NCBI RefSeq assembly: GCF_028476545.1
Contig: NW_026731685.1
Location: 682,001-746,000 of the forward strand
From: Physella acuta
Taxonomy: Eukaryota > Mollusca > Gastropoda > Physidae
DNA length: 64,000 nucleotides
Direction of reading: 5' to 3'
Part shown: one piece after another, positions 36,901 through 49,566 of the stretch
Layout: each line of letters starts with the position of its first letter
Numbering within the stretch: the stretch's first letter is position 1
The notes under the pieces: model-generated
The model's input: only the letters and a program-made list of their open reading frames with translations
Told to the model about the DNA's origin: nothing
Database searches by the model: none
Program-made: the position numbers and the translations under genes

Positions 36901-39693
36901 ATACAGAACAATGGTTAAAGTTTTATTAAGCAAGCAACTAATAAACAGATAAATTTAGGTTAATGTTTGTTTTTACAAAAAACACATTATTTGGCTGCAT
37001 TTGACCAGAACATAAGAGCAGATGTTTATAGCTGCAAAGTTTCTTGCATTGCAGTTACATTTGAACATAGTAAATAGTTTTCAGAAGAGGACTTAACAAG
37101 TTTTGCCAACCAGTACATAAAAAATCAATCTATGTTATAGCACTTCAAACATGAGTACATTAAGAAACCAAATATTTAGTGTTGGAAAATCAGTTTTGAA
37201 TATTATAAAGAAATCTTCAAGAACATTATTAAAATTTAAATAGTTTTTTAAATAATGTAAATATAAAATTAGTCATGGATTTGAAACTACTATAAAGACC
37301 TTTTTCTCTAGCGTTAGTGTCATCTGATTAAAAAAAAGATATTACTAGCTGGTACCACAGAATGTGTAGAGCAAACTACAACAAAAACATGCTGATTCCT
37401 GTTGGAGAGATGAATCAAAGTAGACATCTTGAAACCTAGCAAGACTCTCACACAACCAACAGTAAAAAAATGTGAGAAACCAAATGGAAGAATATTTTAA
37501 ACAGCCATCTGACAAAGTTTTTGATAGAAATCAAATTGTTATGTTGGAAAGAAAATAACTGAAAAGTGTGAACTCAAAAGTGTGAGTAAACTAAAAACTA
37601 CTCAGCTGGAGCAGAAATAATTGACAGTAATGAGTACTTACAACTGGCTAGAACTGGATTACCTGTCTTGGTGGTATAAATAAACAACTTATAGATAGAT
37701 TATCTATTTTTTAAAAATCTTTTTACACATATGTTTGTACATTTCAAGAGTTTAAAGTAAAACACAAAGCTATTGAAAAAAGCATTTTTTTAAAAATTAA
37801 AAACAATTGTTTCCTTAATTCAAAAGTGAACAGTTTGTAGAATATAAGATATTTTAAAGTTTGTAGAAGAAACTTTAAAATATGCACTTGCTAGAGAATT
37901 AAGCATTCTTGAAGACAACAGCTTGTGTACCATGTACACTTGCAGCATGTTGCCTGCACTTATTATCCCAATAGAGAATATTGTTGTTCAACTTTATTTG
38001 CAGCCGGAAGATCTAATTGACATGATACAAGTGTTGACTAGGAATTGATTAAATATTTGTTTACTCACTTCTCTGGATGTTTCATCTCCTCTGTCAATAT
38101 TGTGATAACCGGCCTGTAGGTAAGGAGGGCAGTTTTTATAGAACAATTCACTTTGTTTATGTCTTTTAATTATAAAATGGAAGTAGGACCCTAATATCCT
38201 GGTTACATTGAGTCTTACTAAGTTAAGGATAAAATAATTCTCTTACCAGCCACCAAAGCCGTAGAATGCAGCAAACAACGCTAAAGCTATTTGTCCAACT
38301 TCAGATCGTGTTCCATCCATAAAATGAAACAGATTTTCCTGACCTAAATCTGCAAGTAGGACAATATGAGTGTTAGGCTGTTTAGGGATACTAGAAAATG
38401 AAATAATCTCTATGTCATCCTACAAACATTTAATAAGCACATTATGTTGTATTATTGGCTTGTATATATAAAAAAAAAAGACCACTTCATAAAAATGTTC
38501 AGGCTCTCAGGTTCAATCACATTCTTTTTAAATCTATAGAAATTGTTGAAAACAACAAACGTTATACAGTTACAGCAGGTGTTACCTGATGAATAGGTCT
38601 GCAAAAAAGCTTACATCTTTTATTGTAGCAAACTAGGCTATTTATATAACACTAATCTTTGGATTAAACAAATGAAACAAGTTCTAATTTAGAGATAAAT
38701 TATATCAAACTAAGTGAAAATCAAAGAGTGAATACCTGTTGGAATATTTATAAGGCCCAGTATAATGATAATGACAAGTGCTATTATCTTGCATGATGTA
38801 AGGAACTTCTGGATTATGGTGATGACTTTCATATGTGTACAGTTGATAGCAATCACAGATACTGCAGATGGATGATGCAACTGTTAACACCATCCCACTC
38901 AAGGAAATTGATAACACCAGATAGCTGTACTAATTTTAACCAAACCATTAAAAACATTACTAATTTTAACCTAACAACACCATATTAATAGGCTGAGATA
39001 TTGTAAAGTACATCAAGTGGTGATAAGAACTGTTTTTAAGAGAGGTGAGATTTAACTACAGTAATACTATGTTTCCAAAACCTAAATCTTCAGAATTTAT
39101 TTGGATAAGTACTGAAAAGTTTACTTACTCATAACCCAGACAGCTATCAATTTTACAAGTTCCTCTGGAGGATCACAGTCTTTAAATACTAGAGATAAAC
39201 TATACAGGCTGGCTGTGTATGCCCCTAAGGCCCAAGATGGTGCAGCAATAAAAATCAAATAGCCCCACATAAAAACAAATCCTGGAAGCTCTCCGAATGT
39301 CTGGTAAATAAAATAATAAGGACCGCCTGCCCTGTTGAACATTAGAGCTACCTCAACAACACACAATGCCATGCTAACTTGCATCACACCGCCAGCCAGC
39401 CACATAACCATAGCCATCCCTGGAGAGCCACTGAAGCTCAGAATAGTGGTTGGTGCTATGAAAATTCCTGTCCCACCAATGTTGGCTATTAGTATAGCAA
39501 CAGTTCCAAAAAATGTTATTGTTCTCTTTAGCTCCACTTTCTTTAAAGTCTCAGTGATGACATCTTTTGTTTTAAGCTGCTCTACATCCCTGGGCTTATG
39601 GCCGCCATTTCCCTGTATAAATGATTCTCTAGAAAGGGCTTCTTCATGCTCATGATCTTTAGCTTTACAACGGTGATTTTTAATAGTTTCCAT
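27921..39693 (-). CDS. SLC7-family amino acid transporter (heteromeric light-chain type), eleven coding exons
   Basis: Coding exons on the minus strand: 39129-39693, 38736-38861, 38247-38349, 38069-38113, 35597-35720, 35262-35365, 31193-31289, 30490-30562, 29740-29816, 28379-28553, 27921-27976. They join in phase to 1545 nt, 514 residues plus stop, the usual light-chain size. Sequence follows the LAT/y+LAT/xCT/b0,+AT group: the substrate motif IGGTGIF (residues 72-78), RAGGPYYFI, the loop Cys173 in KDCDPPEELVKLIA that forms the disulfide with the SLC3 heavy chain, NCTHMKVIT, GGWPVITILTEEMKHPEKN, RMLFAAGRNGHMPKF, and a VYFVCIKWQ-type last helix. Expected: 12 membrane helices, plasma-membrane amino acid exchange with an SLC3 partner. 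Substrate cannot be assigned. The ATG directly follows a possible acceptor (TTTCCTGAAAG), so a 5' UTR exon may lie upstream. Introns and exon ends are invaded by minisatellites. Confidence 0.93.
28563..29570. repeat. 34/41-bp minisatellite in SLC7 intron 9, carrying a likely branch-point segment
   Basis: About 26 units of CAATTCTAGTTAGGTCATCA plus AGCTGGGCTTACAA, with a longer form adding CATCTTTA. The array begins about ten bases upstream of the exon 10 acceptor (28553). The unit nearest it supplies GACCTAACTAG about 20-30 bases before the AG, a good branch-point context, so the array repeats that segment. On the minus strand units also hold TTGTAAGCCCAG, resembling a donor and an acceptor. 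Confidence 0.9.
29868..29955. repeat. 18-bp minisatellite in SLC7 intron 8
   Basis: Five units of about 18 bp (TGGTGCCCAGAACCAAA and variants), about 50 bp upstream of the exon 9 acceptor on the minus strand. Confidence 0.85.
29960..30503. repeat. 32-bp minisatellite carrying the SLC7 exon 8 splice donor
   Basis: About 17 units of 32 bp. On the minus strand each contains AGTCTATACGCAG followed by GTTGGTTTAG, identical to the last 13 bases of exon 8 and its donor. The right-most unit is continuous with the true exon (30490-30562). Confidence 0.93.
30652..31200. repeat. 42-bp minisatellite starting at the SLC7 exon 7 splice donor
   Basis: About 13 units of 42 bp (TTTAGGCTAGCAGCAGACAA then GGAATGGAAAGGTGACTAAC). 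On the minus strand each unit starts GTTAGTCACC, the exact first bases of intron 7, preceded by CT or CTG. The array thus begins at the exon 7 donor itself. Some units lack a six-base piece (AAGGAAAGG form). Confidence 0.93.
31615..32100. repeat. 33/34-bp minisatellite in SLC7 intron 6
   Basis: About 15 units of GATAAAAACTTTGTTTTAAG plus CT(T)CAATTATCAT. Units differ by one T and by ATTG versus ATAG, alternating in an irregular pattern. No exon sequence is included. Confidence 0.93.
32101..32999. other. Unique part of SLC7 intron 6
   Basis: AT-rich intron sequence between two arrays; no exon or element recognised. Confidence 0.5.
33000..35299. repeat. 50-bp minisatellite made of the SLC7 exon 6 end plus its splice donor
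   Basis: About 46 units of 50 bp. On the minus strand each unit is roughly the last 38 bases of exon 6 (GTTGGGACCCTCAATGTTCT through AGCCAGCCAAG) plus 12 bases of intron (GTAAGACCTGCA). Only the right-most unit belongs to the exon proper (35262-35365). A marker variant (donor context GAT|GTAAG next to a one-base-shorter unit) recurs near 33715, 34312 and 34911, showing a 599-bp higher-order repeat of twelve units. Confidence 0.96.
35721..38068. other. SLC7 intron 4
   Basis: AT-rich intron with a MITE at about 36139-36618; otherwise nothing recognised. Confidence 0.5.
36139..36618. mobile_element. Harbinger-like MITE
   Basis: Left end GGTGTCATCCACTTATTATG and right end GGACATCGTAAATGGATGAC then CCT form an inverted pair matching the termini of the element at 46-453. 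TTA follows the right end; the left flank is a G-run that hides any duplication. Inside SLC7 intron 4. Confidence 0.5.
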
Positions 39694-40033
39694 CTTTCAG
39701 GAAATTTAAGATAATTTTTTATTTTAAATAAGCACATATATCTGTTTTGAAAAAACATATTGTTATTAGAGTTTGTTGAATTATATTTAAAAGGTATAAT
39801 TTAAAACAGAGTTTACTCACTCATTAAGGAATGTATTGTTGTGTGTGAATAGTGTAAACTTCAGTTACAGTATACAATGAAATGATTGTATAACTACAAG
39901 GAAGAGAAGTAGGAAAGTGCAGTGTAAAATAAATGTATGCAATAAATGTTATATGCGTTAATTAATTTTATTGTTTCTATTCACTTTAAATTAACTGGAA
40001 ATTCAAAAATCCTCTTTTATAAACTGTACAAAC
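39694..40033. promoter_or_regulatory. 5' flank of the SLC7 coding region
   Basis: AT-rich sequence upstream of the SLC7 start codon. Because the ATG is preceded by an acceptor-like TTTCCTGAAAG, this may be intron sequence with the promoter farther right (41-43 kb). No TATA or CCAAT box stands out. Confidence 0.3.
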
Positions 40034-40360
40034 CAGGGGCGTAGCGAGGGGGGGGGGGGGGGGGGGGGCAGGGGTTGTTGACATGACACCATTTAGGGGG
40101 GTGACACCAAGACAAAAAATAGCAAAATATATACAGAAAAATTATAATTCTACTTAATTAAGTGATTAATTAGAGTGTTAAATAGTCTTTTAAGAGTAAA
40201 TTTGACTAATCCTGACACAGGTGGGGGGGGGGGGGGGGGGTTTGAGGTTTGGTTGAGAATTGTAATAGCTTATGTTAATCCATTTATGGGTAAAAAAAAT
40301 TAACTACATAAAAAAAAAATATGTGAATACATATAGGGCCTACACTTGCGCATATAGATA

Positions 40361-40419
<59 letters not shown>

Positions 40420-40506
40420 ACATTTTTTTACGGTGGGGTGGGGGGGGGAAGGGGGTGACACCATTAAGTGCCGCACCGGGTGAAACCCGACCTCGCTACG
40501 CCACTG
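40034..40506. mobile_element. hAT-type MITE with AT-microsatellite core
   Basis: Begins CAGGGGCGTAGCGAGG and ends CCTCGCTACGCCACTG, with a perfect 8-bp target duplication GTACAAAC at 40026-40033 and 40507-40514, the hAT hallmark. One arm carries poly-G and TGACACCATTTAGGGGG; the other carries the inverse of CGGGT(G/T)TCACCCGGTGCGGC. A (TA)n tract fills the middle. No transposase. Confidence 0.88.
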
Positions 40507-40514
40507 GTACAAAC

Positions 40515-41773
40515 AAGCAACCACAATTTAACCAATAATTATTAATTAAATTAAATTTAGGCCTAAATAATTCAGAAATAGATCCAGATATTGAGATACA
40601 TATTTCAAATAAAAATTAGAATCTTTACCTAGGCCTAGATGTTAGAATATAAATAATTCTTATTAATTTAAGCCTTAAGCTGTTTCTATTTTTAAAAATT
40701 GCTTATATAAAAAAAATATTGAAATATTATTAGGACCTATAAAAATAATGGCCTAGATTTTTTTTAAAATCCTAACCTAATGACACAACAGTGACAACAC
40801 TTTTAGATTCTAGATCTAGTAGAGCTGACTATAATAAATAATTATAATAAATTTATATTTAGATCTAGATCTAGATCTAGATCTATAGGCCTAAACTTAT
40901 TATGGGCCTAAACTTCCAAACTACATACTTTAATGTAGTAATATGTTATGTAGTAACTATGTATGTAGTATGTTACTATGTAGGGCTTAGCCCTCAGGCC
41001 TAGGCTTGCTTGTACTTAGACTAGATCTAGATACTAAACTATTATTATTATTAATTACATTAATTATTAATTATCAGGCCATCAACAATGGAACGTGTAT
41101 TTAGTGTATTAATATATAATTAAATTAATATTAGGGGGCGTAGATCTAATAAATTAATAATAACTTAACTTAATCAAGTTACTAAAAAAAAACTAAAGAT
41201 CTAGAACTTGAGTAACTCAGAGTTGTATAATTAACGTCCACTGCGTTTTTTAACATATTATCAATCTATTTAAAAAATTGTGCGCACTTCGCTTACCGCG
41301 ATTGACCACTTCATTAAAAAATATACGTCCATATGACTTTCTAGTAGCAGTCTGCTATGATAGCATTAAGTCCTATTTTACTATAGGGCACAGGACCTAA
41401 AATAAATAGGTAGGGGGAAAAGGAGGCGGTCCCTTCTGTCATAGGCTAACCTAGCAGGATAACATATCTTGTGGATGTTTTCATTGGCTATCAGTCTTAT
41501 CAGTATTGCCAGATTTTTAAGCATCTAATGTATCCTAAGTATGACTGAGACGCATAAGCTACGCTGGAGAAGGTCCGAAGACCATTAAAAGAATTTGACT
41601 TAACATATCGCCATTTTACAAGCTTTTATTTTAGTAGATTCTTATTTCTTAATGCTTCGTCTGTCTGTCCGTCTCGGGAGGAAACTTGTGAACGAAATTT
41701 CAGCCATTTCTACAGAACCGACTTGTTTCCAACTTGAAACGTAGGTTAAGCTCCGATCGATGACAGTGCATTC
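40515..41773. other. AT-rich upstream spacer
   Basis: Contains an (AGATCT)n patch at 40858-40888 and TTAATTA-rich sequence. No gene recognised. Confidence 0.4.
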
Positions 41774-42010
41774 AGTGTTTCTTCCAGATTTTTTTCTCCG
41801 GGGAGTGGACAACATTTTACAGGGGGGGGGGGGGGACGACGACACTGGTGTATATGTTTTCTATATAAATTCCATTTCGTTCGGGGGGGGGGGGTAGAGA
41901 TGCCTGGAAGAAACTCTGATCGGGGGGGGGGGGGTAAAGATGCCTGGAAGAAACTCTGTTCGGGGGGGGGGGGGTAGAGATACCTGGAAGAAACTCTGTT
42001 GGGGGGGGGG
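41774..42010. repeat. Left copy of a duplicated segment with a G-rich about 55-bp tandem repeat
   Basis: The first part, through CTATATAAATTCCATTTCGT, resembles 48725-48836 on the other side of the giant minisatellite. It runs into about four units of TAGAGATGCCTGGAAGAAAC TCTG plus a G-run of 10-13 bases. Confidence 0.7.
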
Positions 42011-43087
42011 TAGAGATGCCTGGAAGAAAGTCTGTGTCCAATAGCACTATGTACCACAGCGTATATAAATAATTTGTAATCTATAAAGGCTATTTAGAGA
42101 TAGAGAGTAGAGACGGGCCTTCACATTTTAAATGTTAGTCTTTTTTTTAGTATAGCAGCCCTCGCTTTTCTTTATATGTATTTTTCTTCTTCGTTCCTAA
42201 TTGTAAACTTGGGCGGGATTTCCTCGAATACAATTTTTAAGTAGTAGCCTAGGTGTCACTATAGAAGTTTCAATACCCCCCCCCCCCTCTCGGAGAAAAA
42301 TGCTTCAAAAAACCCTGATTACAGCCTGCCTGGCTAATTAATAATGACGTTATGTAGCTTATTCTAATCGCCCCATGACGTGGTAGTTCCACGTGAGTTT
42401 GATTGTTAAAACAACATCTACAATCTGAGGCCTAGAGTACCGGTGAACTCCGGGATACAAGCCATGACGTAATGACGTAACAATCCGTGTCTCCCATGGA
42501 GATATGAAACAAACGATGATTTTATTATTTATCATCCTCGTCTTTTCCCGTAGAGTTCATCTGCTTCAGAGACCATCGGCATATGAAGGGATAGTGTAGT
42601 CAGCACTATGTCCAGCCGCATTTGCATTTCCCTAATGGCAGTTAGAGAGTTAGATACCATTACCAATCAGAGCTGGATGGACTCTGGGACATTCTATTGA
42701 TTTGACTAGGCCATGCCGTCCCATATTATTATTTATACACACGTAAAAAGCTCTAGAAGATACGTCATACGATTAGTCGATTAAACGTGTTGCTAAATGA
42801 ACCTTTAAAAAAATAAAAAGGCATACAGCAATCTTTAGTTAAACGTTTCTGTTTTCTGTCTTAAAATTCTGCAAACTTTTCTAGAAGTTGTTTACAAGTA
42901 CAAGGAGTAGAGGAGCGGACTGCGCGGGGAAAAAAACGCCATCATATAGCCTACATCCATAAAATACATAGATCTACATACATCTTGATACATGTCAATA
43001 AAACGACAGCGGCTTTCATCCAGTTCAGAGAGCTCCAGTCTGTTCGTGGCAGCATACATTCATTTAGTCGTGTGTGGAACAGGGGCT
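42011..43087. other. Unique sequence left of the giant array
   Basis: A fragment at 42187-42225 (TTCTTCTTCGTTCCTAATTG) resembles the 3' tail of the SINE at 21317. A CCACGTGA word lies near 42388. A short frame starts at 42992 and runs into the array; it has no recognisable domain. Confidence 0.4.
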
Positions 43088-46000
43088 GAACCAGTGACAA
43101 CAGCATCATCTGGGTGGACCGGTGACAACAGCATCATTTGGGTGGATGACAACAGCATCATTTGGGTGGACCAATGACAACAGCATCATTTGGGTGGACC
43201 AGTGACAACAGCATCATTTGGGTGGACCAGTGACAACAGCATCATTTGGGTGGACCAATGACAACAGCATCATTTGGGTGGACCAGTGACAACAGCATCA
43301 TTTGGGTGGACCAGTGACAACAGCATCATTTGGGTGGACCAGTGACAACAGCATCATTTGGGTGGACCAGTGACAACAGCATCATTTGGGTGGACCAGTG
43401 ACAACAGCATCATTTGGGTGGACCAGTGACAACAGCATCATTTGGGTGGACCAATGACAACAGCATCACTTGGGTGGATGACAACAGCATCATTTGGGTG
43501 GACCAGTGACAACAGCATCATTTGGGTGGACCAGTGACAACAGCATCATTTGGATGGACCAGTGACAACAGCATCACTTGGGTGGATGACAACAGCATCA
43601 TTTGGGTGGACCAGTGACAACAGCATCATTTGGGTGGACCAGTGACAACAGCATCATTTGGATGGACCAGTGACAACAGCATCATTTGGGTGGACCAGTG
43701 ACAACAGCATCATTTGGGTGGACCAATGACAACAGCATCATTTGGGTGGACCAGTGACAACAGCATCATTTGGGTGGACCAGTGACAACAGCATCATTTA
43801 GGTGGACCAGTGACAACAGCATCATTTGGGTGGACCAGTGACAACAGCATCATTTGGGTGGACCAATGACAACAGCATCACTTGGGTGGATGACAACAGC
43901 ATCATTTGGGTGGACCAGTGACAACAGCATCATTTGGGTGGACCAGTGACAACAGCATCATTTGGGTGGATGACAACAGCATCATTTGGGTGGGCCAGTG
44001 ACAACAGCATCATTTGGGTGGACCAGTGACAACAGCATCATTTGGGTGGATGACAACAGCATCATTTGGGTGGACCAGTGACAACAGCATCATTTGGGTG
44101 GACCAGTGACAACAGCATCATTTGGGTGGACCAATGACAACAGCATCATTTGGGTGGACCAGTGACAACAGCATCATTTGGGTGGACCAGTGACAACAGC
44201 ATCATTTGGGTGGACCAGTGACAACAGCATCATTTGGGTGGACCAGTGACAACAGCATCATTTGGGTGGACCAGTGACAACAGCATCATTTGGGTGGACC
44301 AGTGACAACAGCATCATTTGGGTGGACCAGTGACAACAGCATCATTTGGGTGGACCAGTGACAACAGCATCATTTGGGTGGACCAGTGACAACAGCATCA
44401 TTTGGGTGGACCAGTGACAACAGCATCATTTGGATGGACCAGTGACAACAGCATCATTTGGGTGGATGACAACAGCATCATTTGGGTGGACCAGTGACAA
44501 CAGCATCATTTGGGTGGATGACAACAGCATCATTTGGGTGGACCAGTGACAACAGCATCATTTGGGTGGACCAGTGACAACAGCATCATTTGGGTGGATG
44601 ACAACAGCATCATTTGGGTGGACCAGTGACAACAGCATCATTTGGGTGGACCAGTGACAACAGCATCATTTGGGTGGACCAGTGACAACAGCATCATTTG
44701 GGTGGACCAGTGACAACAGCATCATTTGGGTGGACCAGTGACAACAGCATCATTTGGGTGGACCAGTGACAACAGCATCATTTGGGTGGATGACAACAGC
44801 ATCATTTGGGTGGATGACAACAGCATCATTTGGGTGGACCAGTGACAACAGCATCATTTGGGTGGATGACAACAGCATCATTTGGGTGGACCAGTGACAA
44901 CAGCATCATTTGGGTGGATGACAACAGCATCATTTGGGTGGACCAGTGACAACAGCATCATTTGGGTGGATGACAACAGCATCATTTGGTTGGACCAGTG
45001 ACAACAGCATCATTTGGGTGGATGACAACAGCATCATTTGGGTGGACCAGTGACAACAGCATCATTTGGATGGACCAGTGACAACAGCATCATTTGGGTG
45101 GATGATAACAGCATCATTTGGGTGGACCAGTGACAACAGCATCATTTGGGTGGACCAGTGACAACAGCATCATTTGGGTGGACCAGTGACAACAGCATCA
45201 TTTGGGTGGACCAGTGACAACAGCATCATTTGGGTGGATGACAACAGCATCATTTGGGTGGATGACAACAGCATCATTTAGGTGGACCAGTGACAACAGC
45301 ATCGTTTGGGTGGATGACAACAGCATCATTTGGGTGGATGACAACAGCATCATTTGGGTGGATGACAACAGCATCATTTGGGTGGACCAGTGACAACAGC
45401 ATCATTTGGGTGGACCAGTGACAACAGCATCATTTGGGTGGACCAGTGACAACAGCATCATTTGGGTGGACCAGTGACAACAGCATCATTTGGGTGGACC
45501 AGTGACAACAGCATCATTTGGGTGGATGACAACAGCATCATTTGGGTGGACCAGTGACAACAGCATCATTTGGGTGGATGACAACAGCATCATTTGGGTG
45601 GACCAGTGACAACAGCATCATTTGGGTGGACCAGTGACAACAGCATCATTTGGGTGGATGACAACAGCATCATTTGGGTGGACCAGTGACAACAGCATCA
45701 TTTGGGTGGACCAGTGACAACAGCATCATTTGGGTGGACCAGTGACAACAGCATCATTTGGGTGGATGACAACAGCATCATTTGGGTGGATGACAACAGC
45801 ATCATTTAGGTGGACCAGTGACAACAGCATCATTTGGGTGGACCAGTGACAACAGCATCATTTGGGTGGACCAGTGACAACAGCATCATTTGGGTGGACC
45901 AGTGACAACAGCATCATTTGGGTGGACCAGTGACAACAGCATCATTTGGGTGGATGACAACAGCATCATTTGGGTGGACCAGTGACAACAGCATCATTTG

Positions 46001-48684
46001 GGTGGATGACAACAGCATCATTTGGGTGGATGACAACAGCATCATTTGAGTGGATGACAACAGCATCATTTGGGTGGACCAGTGACAACAGCATCATTTG
46101 GGTGGACCAGTGACAACAGCATCATTTGGGTGGATGACAACAGCATCATTTGGGTGGACCAGTGACAACAGCATCATTTGGGTGGATGACAACAGCATCA
46201 TTTGGGTGGATGACAACAGCATCATTTGGGTGGACCAGTGACAACAGCATCATTTGGGTGGACCAGTGACAACAGCATCATTTGGGTGGACCAGTGACAA
46301 CAGCATCATTTGGGTGGATGACAACAGCATCATTTGGGTGGACCAGTGACAACAGCATCATTTGGGTGGACCAGTGACAACAGCATCATTTAGGTGGACC
46401 AGTGACAACAGCATCATTTAGGTGGACCAGTGACAACAGCATCATTTGGGTGGACCAGTGACAACAGCATCATTTGGGTGGACCAGTGACAACAGCATCA
46501 TTTGGGTGGACCGGTGACAACAGCATCATTTGGGTGGATGACAACAGCATCATTTGGGTGGATGACAACAGCATCATTTGGGTGGATGACAACAGCATCA
46601 TTTGGGTGGACCAGTGACAACAGCATCATTTGGGTGGACCAGTGACAACAGCATCATTTGGGTGGACCAGTGACAACAGCATCATTTAGGTGGACCAGTG
46701 ACAACAGCATCATTTAGGTGGACCAGTGACAACAGCATCATTTGGGTGGACCAGTGACAACAGCATCATTTGGGTGGACCAGTGACAACAGCATCATTTG
46801 GGTGGACCAGTGACAACAGCATCATTTGGGTGGACCAGTGACAACAGCATCATTTGGGTGGACCAGTGGCAACAGCATCATTTGGGTGGACCAGTGACAA
46901 CAGCATCATTTGGGTGGACCAGTGACAACAGCATCATTTGGGTGGACCAGTGACAACAGCATCATTTGGGTGGACCAGTGACAACAGCATCATTTGGGTG
47001 GACCAGTGACAACAGCATCATTTGGGTGGATGACAACAGCATCATTTGGGTGGACCAGTGACAACAGCATCATTTGGGTGGATGACAACAGCATCATTTG
47101 GGTGGACCAGTGACAACAGCATCATTTGGGTGGATGATAACAGCATCATTTGGGTGGACCAGTGACAACAGCTTCATTTGGGTGGACCAGTGACAACAGC
47201 ATCATTTGGGTGGACCAGTGACAACAGCATCATTTGGGTGGATGACAACAGCATCATTTGGGTGGACCAGTGACAACAGCATCATTTGGGTGGACCAGTG
47301 ACAACAGCATCATTTGGGTGGACCAGTGACAACAGCATCATTTGGGTGGACCAGTGACAACAGCATCATTTGGGTGGATGACAACAGCATCATTTGGGTG
47401 GACCAGTGACAACAGCATCATTTGGGTGGACCAGTGACAACAGCATCATTTGGGTGGACCAGTGACAACAGCATCATTTGGGTGGACCAGTGACAACAGC
47501 ATCATTTGCGTGGACCAGTGACAACAGCATCATTTGGGTGGACCAGTGACAACAGCATCATTTGGGTGGACCAGTGACAACAGCATCATTTGCGTGGACC
47601 AGTGACAACAGCATCATTTGGGTGGACCAGTGACAACAGCATCATTTGGGTGGACCAGTGACAACAGCATCATTTGGGTGGACCAGTGACAACAGCATCA
47701 TTTGGGTGGACCAGTGACAACAGCATCATTTGGGTGGACCAGTGACAACAGCATCATTTGGGTGGACCAGTGACAACAGCATCATTTGGGTGGACCAGTG
47801 ACAACAGCATCATTTGGGTGGACCAGTGACAACAGCATCATTTGGGTGGACCAGTGACAACAGCATCATTTGGGTGGATGACAACAGCATCATTTGGGTG
47901 GACCAGTGACAACAGCATCATTTGGGTGGATGACAACAGCATCATTTGGGTGGACCAGTGACAACAGCATCATTTGGGTGGACCAGTGACAACAGCATCA
48001 TTTGGGTGGACCAGTGACAACAGCATCATTTGGGTGGACCAATGACAACAGCATCATTTGGGTGGATGACAACAGCATCATTTGGGTGGACCAGTGACAA
48101 CAGCATCATTTGGGTGGATGACAACAGCATCATTTGGGTGGACCAGTGACAACAGCATCATTTGGGTGGATGACAACAGCATCATTTGGGTGGACCAGTG
48201 ACAACAGCATCATTTGGGTGGACCAGTGACAACAGCATCATTTGGGTGGATGACAACAGCATCATTTGGGTGGACCAGTGACAACAGCATCATTTGGGTG
48301 GACCAGTGACAACAGCATCATTTGGGTGGACCAGTGACAACAGCATCATTTGGGTGGACCAGTGACAACAGCATCATTTGGGTGGACCAGTGACAACAGC
48401 ATCATTTGGGTGGACCAGTGACAACAGCATCATTTGGGTGGACCAATGACAACAGCATCATTTGGGTGGATGACAACAGCATCATTTGGGTGGACCAGTG
48501 ACAACAGCATCATTTGGGTGGATGACAACAGCATCATTTGGGTGGACCAGTGACAACAGCATCATTTGGGTGGACCAGTGACAACAGCATCATTTGGGTG
48601 GACCAGTGACAACAGCATCATTTGGGTGGACCAGTGACAACAGCATCATTTGGGTGGACCAGTGACAACAGCATCATTTGGGTG
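43088..48684. repeat. Giant 28/24-bp dimorphic minisatellite
   Basis: About 200 units over 5.6 kb. Type A (28 bp) is GACCAGTGACAACAGCATCA plus TTTGGGTG. Type B (24 bp) lacks CCAG, giving GATGACAACAGC. A and B are interspersed in an irregular string, denser in B from about 44.5 to 46.6 kb. Rare single-base variants (ATTTAGG, CCAATGAC, TTTGCGTG) mark subregions. Neither unit makes a sustained reading frame because 28 is not a multiple of three. Confidence 0.97.
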
Positions 48685-48724
48685 AATGGCTGTGATAAAA
48701 AGGCGCCTAGCTCTACTACTTACA

Positions 48725-48836
48725 GCGTTTCTTCTAGACTTTTTCTCCGTGCGGGGGGCGGACACTAGTAAAAGTATATATTTCTATATAAATGTTATTT
48801 CGTTCGAAGGGGGAAGGGTGGCTGGGATAAACTCTG
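48725..48836. repeat. Right copy of the segment flanking the giant array
   Basis: TTTCTTCTAGACTTTTTCTC through CTATATAAATGTTATTTCGT matches 41774-41900 with moderate divergence, so the same dispersed sequence lies on both sides of the giant minisatellite. Confidence 0.65.
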
Positions 48837-49558
48837 CTACCTAGCTTAAGACGTACACAGCTATAAAAACTAGGAGGGCGAAATAGTATGCGCGCGGTGA
48901 GTCATAAATAAGCCTACTTAAATAAAGTCGTATAGAATTTCTAGTTCGTAATTCGTGAGGGTTTTTTCTAATCAGTATTTGAAAGAATGTTTTTACTTAT
49001 CATAGACATCATAGTCCTGAACTGAAATGGCCTTATGGGGACCGGTCCCCACCCCACTACACCTCGACATTGCCTCTGCTTTGAGCAGACGACAACTAGT
49101 TTGTAACGAGCCTGACGACATCACATTCCGATCCATCAGGTTTACTCAAAATTCTCCCCAGCTTAATAAGGTCATTAAAAAAACTTGAGGAGGGAGAAGG
49201 TCGGAGAATGAAAGGGATTGCAAGGCATCAATCGGGTACAATCATCATTCGTTTGATGGCGAAGTTAAGGAAATTAAGTCATCAATCAGCCCATTATTAA
49301 GTAGTTTAAGTTGGGAAATATAAAGTTGTATAACATAAAAAGCTTGTAAAACAAAACCCTACGAACAAAATACAAAAATGTGGCTAGCTAAAATAAGAAG
49401 CAAGACCTTATCAATGTATTAAAATTTGTGATCATATACAACTATATGTGAAAGACGTTACGCAATATTTGAGGCTTTTTAAAGCCCCTCCTACGTTCCC
49501 CACCCCTCCTCTCGTCCTCATATAAAGTGTCCGACCCCAAGGGACATAACAATAACTA
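48837..49558. other. Unique intergenic sequence
   Basis: No gene, RNA or element recognised. Confidence 0.4.
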
Positions 49559-49566
49559 ATAAGACA

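Noticed and set aside
39335-39655. Plus-strand frame of 106 codons
   Set aside because: Antisense shadow of SLC7 exon 1.
41746-42057. Three overlapping proline-rich minus-strand frames
   Set aside because: Products of G-run tandem repeats; no exon signals or conserved domain.
43088-48684. CRISPR-like array of short repeats
   Set aside because: Head-to-tail units without unique spacers, in an animal genome; this is a minisatellite.
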